Shown here in pieces: positions 54,117-62,804 of a DNA stretch of 64,000 nt. Below the pieces are notes generated by a model, which did no database searches, was not told the origin of the DNA, and saw only the letters and a program-made list of their open reading frames with translations. Location of the stretch: assembly GCA_945957605.1 (NCBI GenBank), contig CAMFLR010000005.1, positions 434,001 to 498,000 of the forward strand, read 5' to 3'. Source of the DNA: an uncultured Isosphaeraceae bacterium. Its GTDB lineage: Bacteria > Planctomycetota > Planctomycetia > Isosphaerales > Isosphaeraceae. Each line of letters opens with the position of its first letter. Within the stretch, counting starts at the first letter, position 1. The position numbers were made by a program, and so were the translations under genes.

Positions 54117-54367
54117 TGACGACTCCAGGAAGCGCTATTGCTTCGCGGGTGGCACAGGCGTGTCTAAAGCAAGCTTTGATGTATGATTGTCGACCTCATG
54201 CCACATTACAAGGATGTCGATCGGAAGGACGGAGTTCACTCCGAAGCGTCAAGTTTAGAAGTAATCCCGCATGGTTTTTGCGAGTGACATGATCCAGGAT
54301 CAAAAAGTCGTGATTGAAACGATCTCGGGACCAACCGAGTTGAATGAGCGCTGTGTCAAAACAAAAA

Positions 54368-54409
54368 GCCCGGCGATGGTCCCGATTTCTCGCAGGACCA
54401 CCGCCGGGC
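54368..54409 (-). terminator. Rho-independent terminator of the DUF1559/lipoprotein operon
   Basis: A 15-bp stem with one mismatch (54368-54382 with 54395-54409) and a 12-nt loop is followed on the minus strand by TTTTTGTTTT. It lies 26 bp beyond the lipoprotein stop. Confidence 0.9.
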
Positions 54410-54435
54410 GGTAGAACTTCACGCTGTGCTTTTGC

Positions 54436-54645
54436 TCAACGCGCGGGCTTAACGCCCTTCGCCAATTCGGCGAAGTGGGTACGCTCTTCCTGGTCGACCG
54501 CGCTCTGGCCCGATTGCACCTCGGCAAGTTCTTCGGGGGTGAGCATTCGGACCTGAGACGCGCCGGAGTCCGAAGCGCTCGAGCCGCATCCGGCCAGGCC
54601 GAAGAGTGAAGCAACAACGAGCAAAGACATCATCAAGCTACGCAT
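54436..54645 (-). CDS. Small lipoprotein following a DUF1559 gene
   Basis: A 69-residue precursor starting at ATG 54645: a signal peptide (RSLMMSLLVVASLFGLAG) with lipobox LAGC, then a short acidic mature part (TPEELAEVQSGQSAVDQEERTHF). Genes for such small lipoproteins regularly follow DUF1559 genes in planctomycetes. The partner gene ends 31 bp upstream and a terminator follows, so the two form an operon. Function is unknown; it may assist assembly or anchoring of the pseudopilin-like partner. Confidence 0.8.
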   Translation of the reverse strand: MRSLMMSLLVVASLFGLAGCGSSASDSGASQVRMLTPEELAEVQSGQSAVDQEERTHFAELAKGVKPAR

Positions 54646-54676
54646 TTCTCGCCTCGCAACGTGTTCGGATGGGATA

Positions 54677-55789
54677 TCAGTACGAATCGGCGCTGACAAC
54701 TCCGCCGTCGTCGATGACCGACAGCATCCGATACACCGCGGGATCGACCGAGTACTTGATCATTCGAACCGAGCCGTCGGTCAGCAAAACGTTGACGCCG
54801 CCGGAGTGCGGGCCACCCATCATGCCCGGCCAGACCGTTCCGGTCGTCGAGTCGAAGGGCTTGGCGGGGGTGTTGCAAATCCCGGCGTACGCAGCGACCT
54901 GCGTGTCCGAAACCGGGGCGAAGTGCCAGCGAATGCAGTCCTGGTCCCAGCCAGAGTTCTGCCACATTTCGTTGTCGCCGCCGTTCGATCCCCACACCTG
55001 GGGCGCGAGAGCTTTCTCCGCCACGATGATTGAGCTCGACGTGCCGTCCTTGAAATCGCCGAGACGGCGCAACACGCCGCTGCCGCCCCAAACGATGGCA
55101 CCCTTACCCGTGGGACGGTCGCCGTGGTTGTAGGTGTTGTCCGCGCCGCTGGGCAGAGCCGCACCGTTGGGAGGAGCTGGAGTAAAGGCACCGTTGCTGC
55201 AACCGTACATCGAGCCGTAATAGAACCCTGCGCAACCGGCGTAATCCATGTGCGAAATGGCCGTCGCGGGATTGGTGCCCGACTTGTAGTCGACGCGACG
55301 CGTCGGGCAGTCGAACCAGCGCAAGGTCACCTGCGAAACAGTCGTCTCGCCGTCGTAGTTCGTGGGACGGCTCTGGTAAACGGCCGGAACGCTGAAGTTG
55401 GCGAGGTTGTAGGTCGTTTGACCTTCGATGAACGGCAGGATCTTGAAGAACTGGTTCCAGCCGTTCGGTGAGGCGGCGTTGCAGCAGGGGCTAGCCGTGG
55501 CGGGATAGCCGGTCTTATCCGGCGCACCGGCCAGTGTGACGGCATTCGGGTCGCCATCGTAGGGGCCTTGCGGCAGATAGGAGTTGGCGCTCTCGAAATT
55601 GAGCATGCCCAGGCCGATCTGCTTCAGGTTGTTGGTGCACTGGGTGCGCCTGGCGGCTTCACGAGCCGATTGCACCGCTGGCAACAACAATGCAATCAAC
55701 ACGGCGATGATTGCAATCACGACCAGCAGTTCGATGAGTGTAAAACCAGTGCGACGAGCGTGGCGGGATGTAGAGGCGGGCCAAAGCAC
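54677..55789 (-). CDS. DUF1559 pseudopilin-like protein
   Basis: A 370-residue protein with a type IV pilin/type II secretion pseudopilin N terminus: [34 protein letters not shown] is its span, with the peptidase cut between G and F. The rest is the DUF1559 domain ([35 protein letters not shown]) ending with the family's H-x9-DG motif ([15 protein letters not shown]). I place the start at GTG 55789, which has AGGAG 10 nt upstream, rather than at GTG 55816, which has no ribosome site; either leaves the prepilin leader intact. DUF1559 proteins are highly amplified in planctomycetes and are thought to form surface structures. Confidence 0.92.
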   Translation of the reverse strand: MLWPASTSRHARRTGFTLIELLVVIAIIAVLIALLLPAVQSAREAARRTQCTNNLKQIGLGMLNFESANSYLPQGPYDGDPNAVTLAGAPDKTGYPATASPCCNAASPNGWNQFFKILPFIEGQTTYNLANFSVPAVYQSRPTNYDGETTVSQVTLRWFDCPTRRVDYKSGTNPATAISHMDYAGCAGFYYGSMYGCSNGAFTPAPPNGAALPSGADNTYNHGDRPTGKGAIVWGGSGVLRRLGDFKDGTSSSIIVAEKALAPQVWGSNGGDNEMWQNSGWDQDCIRWHFAPVSDTQVAAYAGICNTPAKPFDSTTGTVWPGMMGGPHSGGVNVLLTDGSVRMIKYSVDPAVYRMLSVIDDGGVVSADSY

Positions 55790-55816
55790 GGAAGGAAATC
55801 TCCTGAACAAAATCAC

Positions 55817-56520
55817 GGGGTTACTAGCGGGGGCGGCATCGTAGCCCGATTAAGTGTTGCGATTACGAATTAATGATTAAAATTGCGTGAATGTAATGAT
55901 TGGTGGATATGCCGAGTGCTTACGTTGTATGCGGGAAGAGGCCATGTCGTATGTGATATGCGCGAACGCCACTGATTAGATAGAATTAGGTTATGTGTTA
56001 TATATCAATTGGGTACGATGTTTTGAGTAGGGCCGAGCGATTCGCTACATTTTCCCGAAAGGCGGATTGCCTGTCCCTCGCTCGAACGCCCGAGACAGGC
56101 TGAGCGTTTGCGGACCGTGCACGTTTTTCTGTTAAGAGACTCTTTACTCTAGAGCGTCGCACGCCTGAAGCGGCGACCTGTCGCTTTCCGATGACTTAAC
56201 GCACTCCGCGTCATGTTTTCGAACTGACTCGTAACGGACAAAATCCATGGTCGAAATTCATTCCGTCAGTTCTAGTCAGGTGGCGACAGCAGCCTTCGTC
56301 ATCGCAACAGTGTTGATCCATTTAATCCAGATACTAATCGGTAGTGATGTCGCCGGGCAGGTGTTTGGCGTCATATCGGCTCGAATCACGAGGTCTGCAA
56401 CGATCGGCCAGACGATACTTGGTTGGTCGTCCCTTTCTTGGAAAGAGAGTTGGACACATCGCGGATTTTGATCTGATTCAGCACACCCTTCAGGAAGGGC
56501 GAAGTCGCGTGGCTCTCGAG
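55817..56520. other. Gap without a convincing gene
   Basis: About 700 bp, AT-richer in its first third (around 55850-56040, with TTATGTGTTATATATC). It holds a possible leader or promoter region of the DUF1559 gene, which faces left from here. Short frames such as 56247-56471 on the plus strand contain a hydrophobic stretch but have no ribosome site and no recognisable family. Confidence 0.5.
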
Positions 56521-56766
56521 CTAGAGCGATTGACCTCGACCTGCCGCTTCATCGTCTTCGACGCGGTGTTCAACTTTTCGCGCTTGTTCTACGTGCTGGG
56601 ACTGGGGCTCAATGATTCTCTGCATCGCGACGAAGGCTCCAACTGCGCTACCGCGCGATCTCTTGTGTAGATAGTAAAGATGACCTCGAGCTTCGAGCCA
56701 CAATGCGAGCCGATGCAGTCCATAAAGTCCTGCTAGGCCGCCGACAGTCCAGCCGATCCACAACAT
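56521..56766 (-). CDS. Small one-helix membrane protein (DUF6191-like)
   Basis: An 81-residue protein starting at ATG 56766, with GGGAG upstream. It has one N-terminal membrane segment (MLWIGWTVGGLAGLYGLHRLAL), then WLEARGHLYYLHKRSRGSAVGAF and AMQRIIEPQSQHVEQARKVEH. The order of one helix, an aromatic YY-x-(H/R)K patch and an (L/I)EP-x-x-(Q/R)HV segment recalls small planctomycete proteins of the DUF6191 kind. Function is unknown. Longer frames with upstream starts lack support. Confidence 0.6.
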   Translation of the reverse strand: MLWIGWTVGGLAGLYGLHRLALWLEARGHLYYLHKRSRGSAVGAFVAMQRIIEPQSQHVEQARKVEHRVEDDEAAGRGQSL

Positions 56767-57062
56767 GCGACGTCTCCCGGTTGAATATGGGGCTGAGCCT
56801 GTCGAGATATGGACAGGATAAGGAGAAGAAATCGCGAGTAAACAGGTATCGCGGCTTCGCAAGCAATGTTTGCAAAGCGATAGCCCGATCACGCAGTTTC
56901 GACACGCTTGAGCGAGCACAATGGTGGAAAACTTGTTGCGACTGCGTCACACCGAATCAAGAACGAATGTCACCTGCGGTAGCTCACGAGTGGACTTGAC
57001 AAAAAATCCAAGCATGCGGATGCTCTTGGCGACTTTCACGACGTGACTCGTTGGAGCGAGTA

Positions 57063-57803
57063 ATGCGGCGCATTTATCAAGCCTTTGTGTTTTCATTCTC
57101 GCTGTTATCGGCATCTCAAGTGATGTCGTCACCGCTCTATAACGTCACCGACCTTGGTAGTAACCCGTCTTTTCAAACCGATTCAGCGGGAAATACCTCG
57201 GGAGTAACGAGCACTGACGGAAGCATCACGTACGCATTCCAAAAATCGCCGACACAGCAAATCGATATACAAAAGACAACCGATCTACCGCCCCATAATA
57301 CATTCGTGCACTGGACGCTGCAGAGCGGAACGCATCAGACAGGATACTACGGAGAATCGGGCGGCCTCATCATCGGGTTGAGAATTCTCCCACTCACTGT
57401 AGGCCCTTTCTCCGATTGGTATTCGACGAACCCCGCGCATCCGGCAGTTTCGGACATCAACAACAGCGGGCAAGTGGTTGGGGCGTCGGACAATTCGCAG
57501 GTTGCACCATTCGCCGCGTTCTCTAACCCGAGCGGTTACAGCCATGATTTCAACCAACGCTCTTCGGTCGTCGACAATTTAAACAATTACATCGCCACGA
57601 TACCGGGAATGACGCTCGTCTCCGCTTTCAAGATTGACGATGTCGGGCGGATTGTCGCGAGCGGTTCGGACGGCCACGATTACTTGCTGAACCCGATTGC
57701 GCTCGGTGCCCCACAAACTGTCCCTGAGCCCTCCTCCGTCTTGGTTTTGGGATGCGCCGTCGCAAGTCTTGCGATCGGAATGCGACGCGCTCGGCGCATT
57801 TGA
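57063..57803 (+). CDS. PEP-CTERM sorting domain protein
   Basis: A 246-residue exported protein. ATG 57063 has GGAG at 57053-57056. The signal peptide is RIYQAFVFSFSLLSASQVMSS. The mature part is beta-rich, with DINNSGQVVGAS and IDDVGRIVASGSDG, a pattern seen in HAF-repeat-type extracellular proteins. The C terminus VPEPSSVLVLGCAVASLAIG followed by MRRARRI is a complete PEP-CTERM signal: PEP motif, membrane helix, basic tail. Such proteins are cut and sorted by an exosortase, usually with exopolysaccharide; the exosortase gene is not in the window. The codon use and GC content are lower than in the neighbours. Confidence 0.85.
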   Translation: MRRIYQAFVFSFSLLSASQVMSSPLYNVTDLGSNPSFQTDSAGNTSGVTSTDGSITYAFQKSPTQQIDIQKTTDLPPHNTFVHWTLQSGTHQTGYYGESGGLIIGLRILPLTVGPFSDWYSTNPAHPAVSDINNSGQVVGASDNSQVAPFAAFSNPSGYSHDFNQRSSVVDNLNNYIATIPGMTLVSAFKIDDVGRIVASGSDGHDYLLNPIALGAPQTVPEPSSVLVLGCAVASLAIGMRRARRI

Positions 57804-57821
57804 TTGCTCTATTCGATCATG

Positions 57822-57869
57822 AAAAACGGCCCGGCTGTCCTTCGTATTCTTGGAAGAACCGCCGGGCCG
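57822..57869 (-). terminator. Rho-independent terminator of the third PSD1/DUF1501 pair
   Basis: A 9-bp perfect stem (CGGCCCGGC 57827-57835, complement 57861-57869) is followed on the minus strand by TTTTTC. It lies 23 bp beyond the DUF1501 stop and just after the end of the convergent PEP-CTERM gene. Confidence 0.87.
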
Positions 57870-57892
57870 AGTGCTTTGCTTGATGAGTTAAA

Positions 57893-59377
57893 TCAGCTCA
57901 TGATCTGCCGAATCGGCTCTGCGCCTTCGACGCCCACGAGCTTCTGATCAAGACCGTTGTAGAAATAAGTCAGCTTCTCAGGATCAACACCAAGTTGGTG
58001 TAGCACCGTGGCGTGCAGGTGCTTGACGTGGAAGCGATCCGAAATCGCGGCGCCGCCGATTTCGTCGGTTTCGCCAACGCTCACGCCGCCCTTGATGCCG
58101 CCGCCCGCCATCCACATTGTAAAGCCATAGGCATTGTGGTCGCGGCCGGTGCCAGATGCGTATTCGGCCGTTGGTTGACGGCCGAATTCGCCGCCCCAGA
58201 CGATCAACGTGTCGTCGAGCATGCCGCGACGCTTGAGGTCGGTGATGAGCGCGGCGATCGGCTTGTCGGTGCGGCCGGCGTGGTAGTTGTGGTTCGTTTC
58301 GAGATTGCCGTGCGCGTCCCAGTTGCTGTCGTTGTGCGCACCACCGGCGTAAAGTTGGATGAAACGCACGCCACGCTCGACGAGTCGGCGAGCGAGCAGG
58401 CAGCGGCGACCGAAATCGCGGGTCTTGTCGTCGTCGAGGCCGTAGAGCGTCTTGGTTTCGGGCGATTCGCTATCGATGTCGACGGCCTCAGGGGCGTGGC
58501 GCTGCATCGAGAACGCGAGTTCATAACTGGCGATTCGCGCGGCGAGGTTGGAGTTGTCGGCACGCGGGGCGAGGTGGTCTTTGTTATAGGCGTTCAGAGT
58601 GTCGAGCAGCCTGCGCTGGGAGGCTTCGTCCATCCCTTCGGGACGGCGAAGGTCGAGCACCGGCGTGCCGGCTGAACGGAGGATGGTTCCCTGGTACGAC
58701 GCGGGCATGTAGCCGCTCGACCAGTTCTTCGAGCCGCTGATCGGACCGCCGGTCGGGTCGAGCATGACGACGAAACCGGGGAGATTCTCGTTCACGCTTC
58801 CCAGGCCGTAGTTCACCCACGAACCGAGGCACGGGCTACCTGAAAGAATCTTACCTGTGTTCATTTGAAGCATGGCCGATCCGTGGATCGGACTGTCGGC
58901 GGTCATCGAGTGAAGGAATGCGATGTCGTCGACGTTCTTGGCGAGGTGCGGGAAGAGGTCGCTGACCCACTTGCCCGACTGGCCGTACTGCTTGAATTTC
59001 CACTTCGGGCCGACGACCCGCCCTTCGTTCTTTTTGCCGCCGCGGCCGAAGGTTTTGACCTGGATCGTCTTGCCGTCGAGCCCATAGAGCTTGGGCTTGT
59101 AGTCGAACGTGTCCATGTGGCTGGGTCCGCCGTACATGAACAGGAAGATCACGCTCTTCGCCTTGGCGGGAAGCGGCGGGGCCTTGGGCGCGAGTGGGTT
59201 GGCGGTGCGAGCCTTGTCGATAGCTTCGGCCGCTTGAACACGACCGGGGATGGCGTCGCCCATGAGACCGGCCATCGCCAGGCCGGTGAAGCCCGCGCCT
59301 GCTTCCCAAAGAAACTCGCGACGGGTGCGCCCGCAGAAGGTATTCGCGGGGCGATTTTGATCGTCGTGCCGGGCCAT
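57893..59377 (-). CDS. DUF1501 protein
   Basis: A 494-residue exported protein. The N terminus has a Tat-like motif (CGRTRREFLWEAGAGFTGLAM). Family landmarks are KSVIFLFMYGGPSHMDTFDYKP, CLGSWVNYGLGSVNENLPGF, RRLVERGVRFIQLYAGG, LIVWGGEFGRQPTAEY and DHNAYGFTMWMAGGGIKGG. It is downstream of the PA14-containing PSD1 gene by 65 bp and ends at a terminator, so the two form a simple operon. It resembles the DUF1501 protein at 44653-46122 more than the one at 21960-23375 (shared GGEFGR and MWMAGGG). Confidence 0.94.
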   Translation of the reverse strand: MARHDDQNRPANTFCGRTRREFLWEAGAGFTGLAMAGLMGDAIPGRVQAAEAIDKARTANPLAPKAPPLPAKAKSVIFLFMYGGPSHMDTFDYKPKLYGLDGKTIQVKTFGRGGKKNEGRVVGPKWKFKQYGQSGKWVSDLFPHLAKNVDDIAFLHSMTADSPIHGSAMLQMNTGKILSGSPCLGSWVNYGLGSVNENLPGFVVMLDPTGGPISGSKNWSSGYMPASYQGTILRSAGTPVLDLRRPEGMDEASQRRLLDTLNAYNKDHLAPRADNSNLAARIASYELAFSMQRHAPEAVDIDSESPETKTLYGLDDDKTRDFGRRCLLARRLVERGVRFIQLYAGGAHNDSNWDAHGNLETNHNYHAGRTDKPIAALITDLKRRGMLDDTLIVWGGEFGRQPTAEYASGTGRDHNAYGFTMWMAGGGIKGGVSVGETDEIGGAAISDRFHVKHLHATVLHQLGVDPEKLTYFYNGLDQKLVGVEGAEPIRQIMS

Positions 59378-59442
59378 ATGCGTGAATCTCCTGGGAGGCT
59401 GGTCGCGTGTGATTTGAGTATCAAGCGGCAGTTCGCCGCGGA

Positions 59443-62394
59443 TCAGTCGACGTAAAGGAATTCGTTGAGATTGAGCGCCACGAGGCAGAACGATCGAAGG
59501 GCCGTCGGAGCATCAAAACCCTTGGTGCGAAGGTCGGCGATGAGTGTCTCGCCACGCTTGATTTCGTCGGCATTCGGTGTGCGCGAGGTCGTCAACTTGA
59601 GGGCCAGCGCGACTTGCTTGCCAAGGTCGTCACCTGCTTCGCGCTTGAGCCGTGCGGCGAGCAAATCGGCTTCCTTGTTCAGGAACGCGCTGTTGAGCAT
59701 CGCCAGGGCTTGCGTGGGCTGAGTGGTGACGAAGCGGTTGGGAGAGGAGCGATCGGTTTCGGCTGAGTCGAAGCTTTCGAGGATCGGTGTGAGCAGCGAT
59801 CGCTTGACGTGAATATAAACACTTCTCCTCGCCTCTTCCTCGGGCGACGACTTGCCCCACCCTGCTCCGGGCACCGATTGGCCGGCGAGCACTTCGGCAG
59901 GAATCGTGGGATAAATCCCTGGTCCACTCATCTTGGGGTTGAGCGTGCCGGTGACGGAGAGGATCGAATCGCGAATTTCTTCGGCGCTCAAGCGACGCAT
60001 GTCGAACCGCCAGAGCCGGTCATTCATCGGATCCGAAGCCACGAGATCGACGCGGCCGCGCGACGACATTTGGTAAGCATTCGACATCATGATCATCTTG
60101 TGCAACGGCTTCAGATGCCAGCCGTTGCTGAGCAGTTCGGAGGCGAGCCAGTCGAGCAATTCGGGGTGTGTTGGCTTATCGCCTTGCGTGCCGAAATTGT
60201 TCGACGACCGGACGATGCCGCGCCCGAAATGGTGCTGCCAGATGCGGTTCGCCAAGACGCGCGGGGTGAGCGGATTATCGCGAGCAACAATCCACTCGGC
60301 GAGGGCGGTGCGACGTCCCGAGGATTTGGCGTCGGGGCTGGGAGTCGGAATCATGGGAACCGTTCCGCCCAGAACCGTGAGGAATGCGGGCTGAACGACG
60401 TCCCCCTTGCTCTGCGGGTTGCCGCGAAGCAAGACGTGCGTTTCAGGCGGATTCGGGCCATTCTCGGTGACGCAGAGGGCACGATTCGCGGGCAGTGCAT
60501 CGCGCCTCACCGCTTCGAGTTCCTTGCGAAGCGACTGGTATTGATTGAACTTCTCGGCACCAAGGATTCGAGCACCGGCGGCTTGAATCTGACGTTCGAC
60601 GTTCCGCGGTCGCGCTTGCTTGGCGAGTGCTTCGTCCGCCTTATTGGTTGAGAGCGGACGTCGCGCAAAGTTGGGGCCGCTCCAGCCGACCGTCAGTCCC
60701 AGGCCGGCCGTTTTCTGGAAGTATTCGAGCTTGATGGGGACGCGTCCCTTGCTCAACGAGACGACGGCAGTCTTCTCCTTACCCTCGCCGTGAATGCCGT
60801 CGTAAAGGAGTAATTCTTTACCGTTAACCGAGAGCCGCGAGCCGTCGTCCGAATCGAGATAGAACGTGTAGCGTCCATCTTCAGGAACGACGAGGAAACC
60901 CTCGAAGACAAAGCCAAACGCCTCGTCGCGCGAGCGAAGCGCGATATCAAAATACGAATCGGGAATGCTGCCGACGGTCTCGGGCTTGAGCAGGGCGAAG
61001 TCGGGCAGCTTCTCCCAGGTGTCGCGATAGAACTTGTAAGTCAGCTCTTGCAGGTCGGGCTTGGCGTTCGTGTCACGGCCGAGCTTGCCCGTCTTGGCGA
61101 GAAACTCGCGCTGAATCGTGTAGATTTCGCTCAGCACTTCGGTGCGGCGTTTGTCGAGCGATTTTTGCCGGTCGGTTTCGACCAGGCGGTCGGAGTCGCT
61201 GGTGTAGAGGGCCACCTCGTCGGTCGGGCCGCCATTGCGATAGTGGTTGACGTTCTGGAAGAACGAGAGCAGGCGGTAGTAGTCTTTTTGCGGAATGGGA
61301 TCGATCTTGTGGTCGTGGCAGCGGGCGCAATCGACCGTCATTCCCAGGAAGACCTGGCTCGTGGTGGCGACGATGTCGTCGAGACCGTCGTAACGCGCCA
61401 ACTCGCGGTCGGCCGGCTCGTCGTCCCAGATGCCGAGGCGGTAGTAGCCTGTGGCGACGATCGCGTCATTGGTTTTGTTCGGCAGTTCGTCGCCAGCGAG
61501 TTGCTCGCGGACGAAGCGGTCGAATGGTTTGTCTTCGTTGAACGCGTGAATCACATAGTCGCGATATCGCCAGGCGTTGGGCTTGGGGTTGTCGCGTTCG
61601 TAGCTGTTGGTTTCGCCGAAACGGACGAGGTCGAGCCAGTGTCGGCCCCACTTCTCGCCGTAATGCGGCGAGGCGAGCAGGCGGTCGACCAGTTTTTCAT
61701 AAGCGTTGGGTGAGTTTTCGACGAGGAAGGCGTCAACTTCGGCGATTGTCGGAGGCAGGCCGGTGAGGTCGTAGGTGGCGCGCCGGAGTAGTTCGAGCTT
61801 CGAGGCGGGAGTGTTGGGCGTCATCCCTTTCGCTTCGAGGCCAGCGAGAACGAAGGCGTCGATTGGGTTCTTGACCCACTTTTGATCCTTCACCGAAGGC
61901 ACGGGCGATCGTTTGATGGGCAAAAACGCCCAATGATTGCGGTCCTTGTCGGTGATTTGCATCTCGCCTTTGCGAGCCGTGGTCGCCGCGGGTGCACTGC
62001 CTTCGCCGGGCCAGGGAGAACCCATTTCGACCCAGCGGGTGAAGTCGGCGATCACCGGCGCGGGAAGCTTCTTCGACGGCGGCATTTTGGGACCGTCGGC
62101 ATCGTGCTTCAGGGCCTGAACGAGCAGGCTTTCGTCGGGCTTTCCCGCAACGACGGCAGGCCCGGTTTCACCGCCTGCGAGGAAGGCTGTCTTCGAATCG
62201 AGACGCAGACCGCCTTTCTGCTTGTCGGCGCCGTGGCACTTGGTGCACTGGTCGACGAGCACGGGACGGATCTTGGTTTCGAAGAACCGTGTCCCCTCGT
62301 CATTCGCGCCGGCTTGGCCAAACACGGTCGCCGTGCAGAGACCCAGCGCGACAAGGGTTGATAAGCTAAGCGTGGATATCAGGCGTAAGGGCAT
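59443..62394 (-). CDS. PSD1-type cytochrome with PA14 insert (PSCyt1, DUF1549, DUF1553)
   Basis: A 983-residue exported protein. ATG 62394 starts a normal signal peptide (PLRLISTLSLSTLVALGLCTATVFG); the longer frame is rejected. The cytochrome domain has CTKCHG (C50, C53, H54) after FFETKIRPVLVDQ, then KMPPSKKLP. DUF1549 contains LPPTIAEVDAFLVE, GEKWGRHWLDLVRFGET and DCARCHDHKIDP (second CxxCH). A PA14 domain sits at about 468-575 (FEGFLVVPEDGRYTFYLDSD, GSRLSVNGKELL, IKLEYFQKTAGLGLTVGWSG), then DUF1553 up to LNLNEFLYVD. PA14 domains commonly bind glycans. It is the first gene of a pair with DUF1501. Confidence 0.94.
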   Translation of the reverse strand: MPLRLISTLSLSTLVALGLCTATVFGQAGANDEGTRFFETKIRPVLVDQCTKCHGADKQKGGLRLDSKTAFLAGGETGPAVVAGKPDESLLVQALKHDADGPKMPPSKKLPAPVIADFTRWVEMGSPWPGEGSAPAATTARKGEMQITDKDRNHWAFLPIKRSPVPSVKDQKWVKNPIDAFVLAGLEAKGMTPNTPASKLELLRRATYDLTGLPPTIAEVDAFLVENSPNAYEKLVDRLLASPHYGEKWGRHWLDLVRFGETNSYERDNPKPNAWRYRDYVIHAFNEDKPFDRFVREQLAGDELPNKTNDAIVATGYYRLGIWDDEPADRELARYDGLDDIVATTSQVFLGMTVDCARCHDHKIDPIPQKDYYRLLSFFQNVNHYRNGGPTDEVALYTSDSDRLVETDRQKSLDKRRTEVLSEIYTIQREFLAKTGKLGRDTNAKPDLQELTYKFYRDTWEKLPDFALLKPETVGSIPDSYFDIALRSRDEAFGFVFEGFLVVPEDGRYTFYLDSDDGSRLSVNGKELLLYDGIHGEGKEKTAVVSLSKGRVPIKLEYFQKTAGLGLTVGWSGPNFARRPLSTNKADEALAKQARPRNVERQIQAAGARILGAEKFNQYQSLRKELEAVRRDALPANRALCVTENGPNPPETHVLLRGNPQSKGDVVQPAFLTVLGGTVPMIPTPSPDAKSSGRRTALAEWIVARDNPLTPRVLANRIWQHHFGRGIVRSSNNFGTQGDKPTHPELLDWLASELLSNGWHLKPLHKMIMMSNAYQMSSRGRVDLVASDPMNDRLWRFDMRRLSAEEIRDSILSVTGTLNPKMSGPGIYPTIPAEVLAGQSVPGAGWGKSSPEEEARRSVYIHVKRSLLTPILESFDSAETDRSSPNRFVTTQPTQALAMLNSAFLNKEADLLAARLKREAGDDLGKQVALALKLTTSRTPNADEIKRGETLIADLRTKGFDAPTALRSFCLVALNLNEFLYVD

Positions 62395-62804
62395 AGGTGC
62401 ACCGTGACGGCGGGTGAGGCAGGCGGGGCGTTCTTCAGGCGGCATCGAAGCGCGGGTTGACCGGTCCCGGTCGCAGCCGCTCACTGTACGTTGCATACAA
62501 CAGGCCAGTTTGAAAGAAATCGCACCGAAAGCGACCGCGTAGAACAAACGTATCACGAACTATTGACGAGATACGGTGCTACGGAATCGCCGTAAGTGCT
62601 TTGAAGAAGAGGCGTTTTGGTCGATCGCCTGGTCCCTGCTGTCGCACAATTCCTTTTAGCAACGCCGTTCTTCATTTTAAACCCGCGCTCCACGTTTGGT
62701 CTAAACAAATCCTTCGAGTTCACCGAACGGATTTGATATGTTACCTGGATGTTGACCAAATGTGGTGACAGTTGGTGGCAAATGGGTGGCGCTGAGATCT
62801 GAGA
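62395..62804. other. Divergent intergenic region, nothing distinct seen
   Basis: This 410-bp gap separates the PSD1 gene (leftward) and the sigma-54 activator gene (rightward) and should hold both promoters. I see no convincing -24/-12 or -35/-10 pair, no long inverted repeat and no coding frame with support. Confidence 0.5.

Noticed and set aside
56247..56471. Plus-strand frame with a hydrophobic stretch
   Set aside because: No ribosome site, the end of the frame is unlike a protein, and no family is recalled; it could be a decayed gene but cannot be supported.
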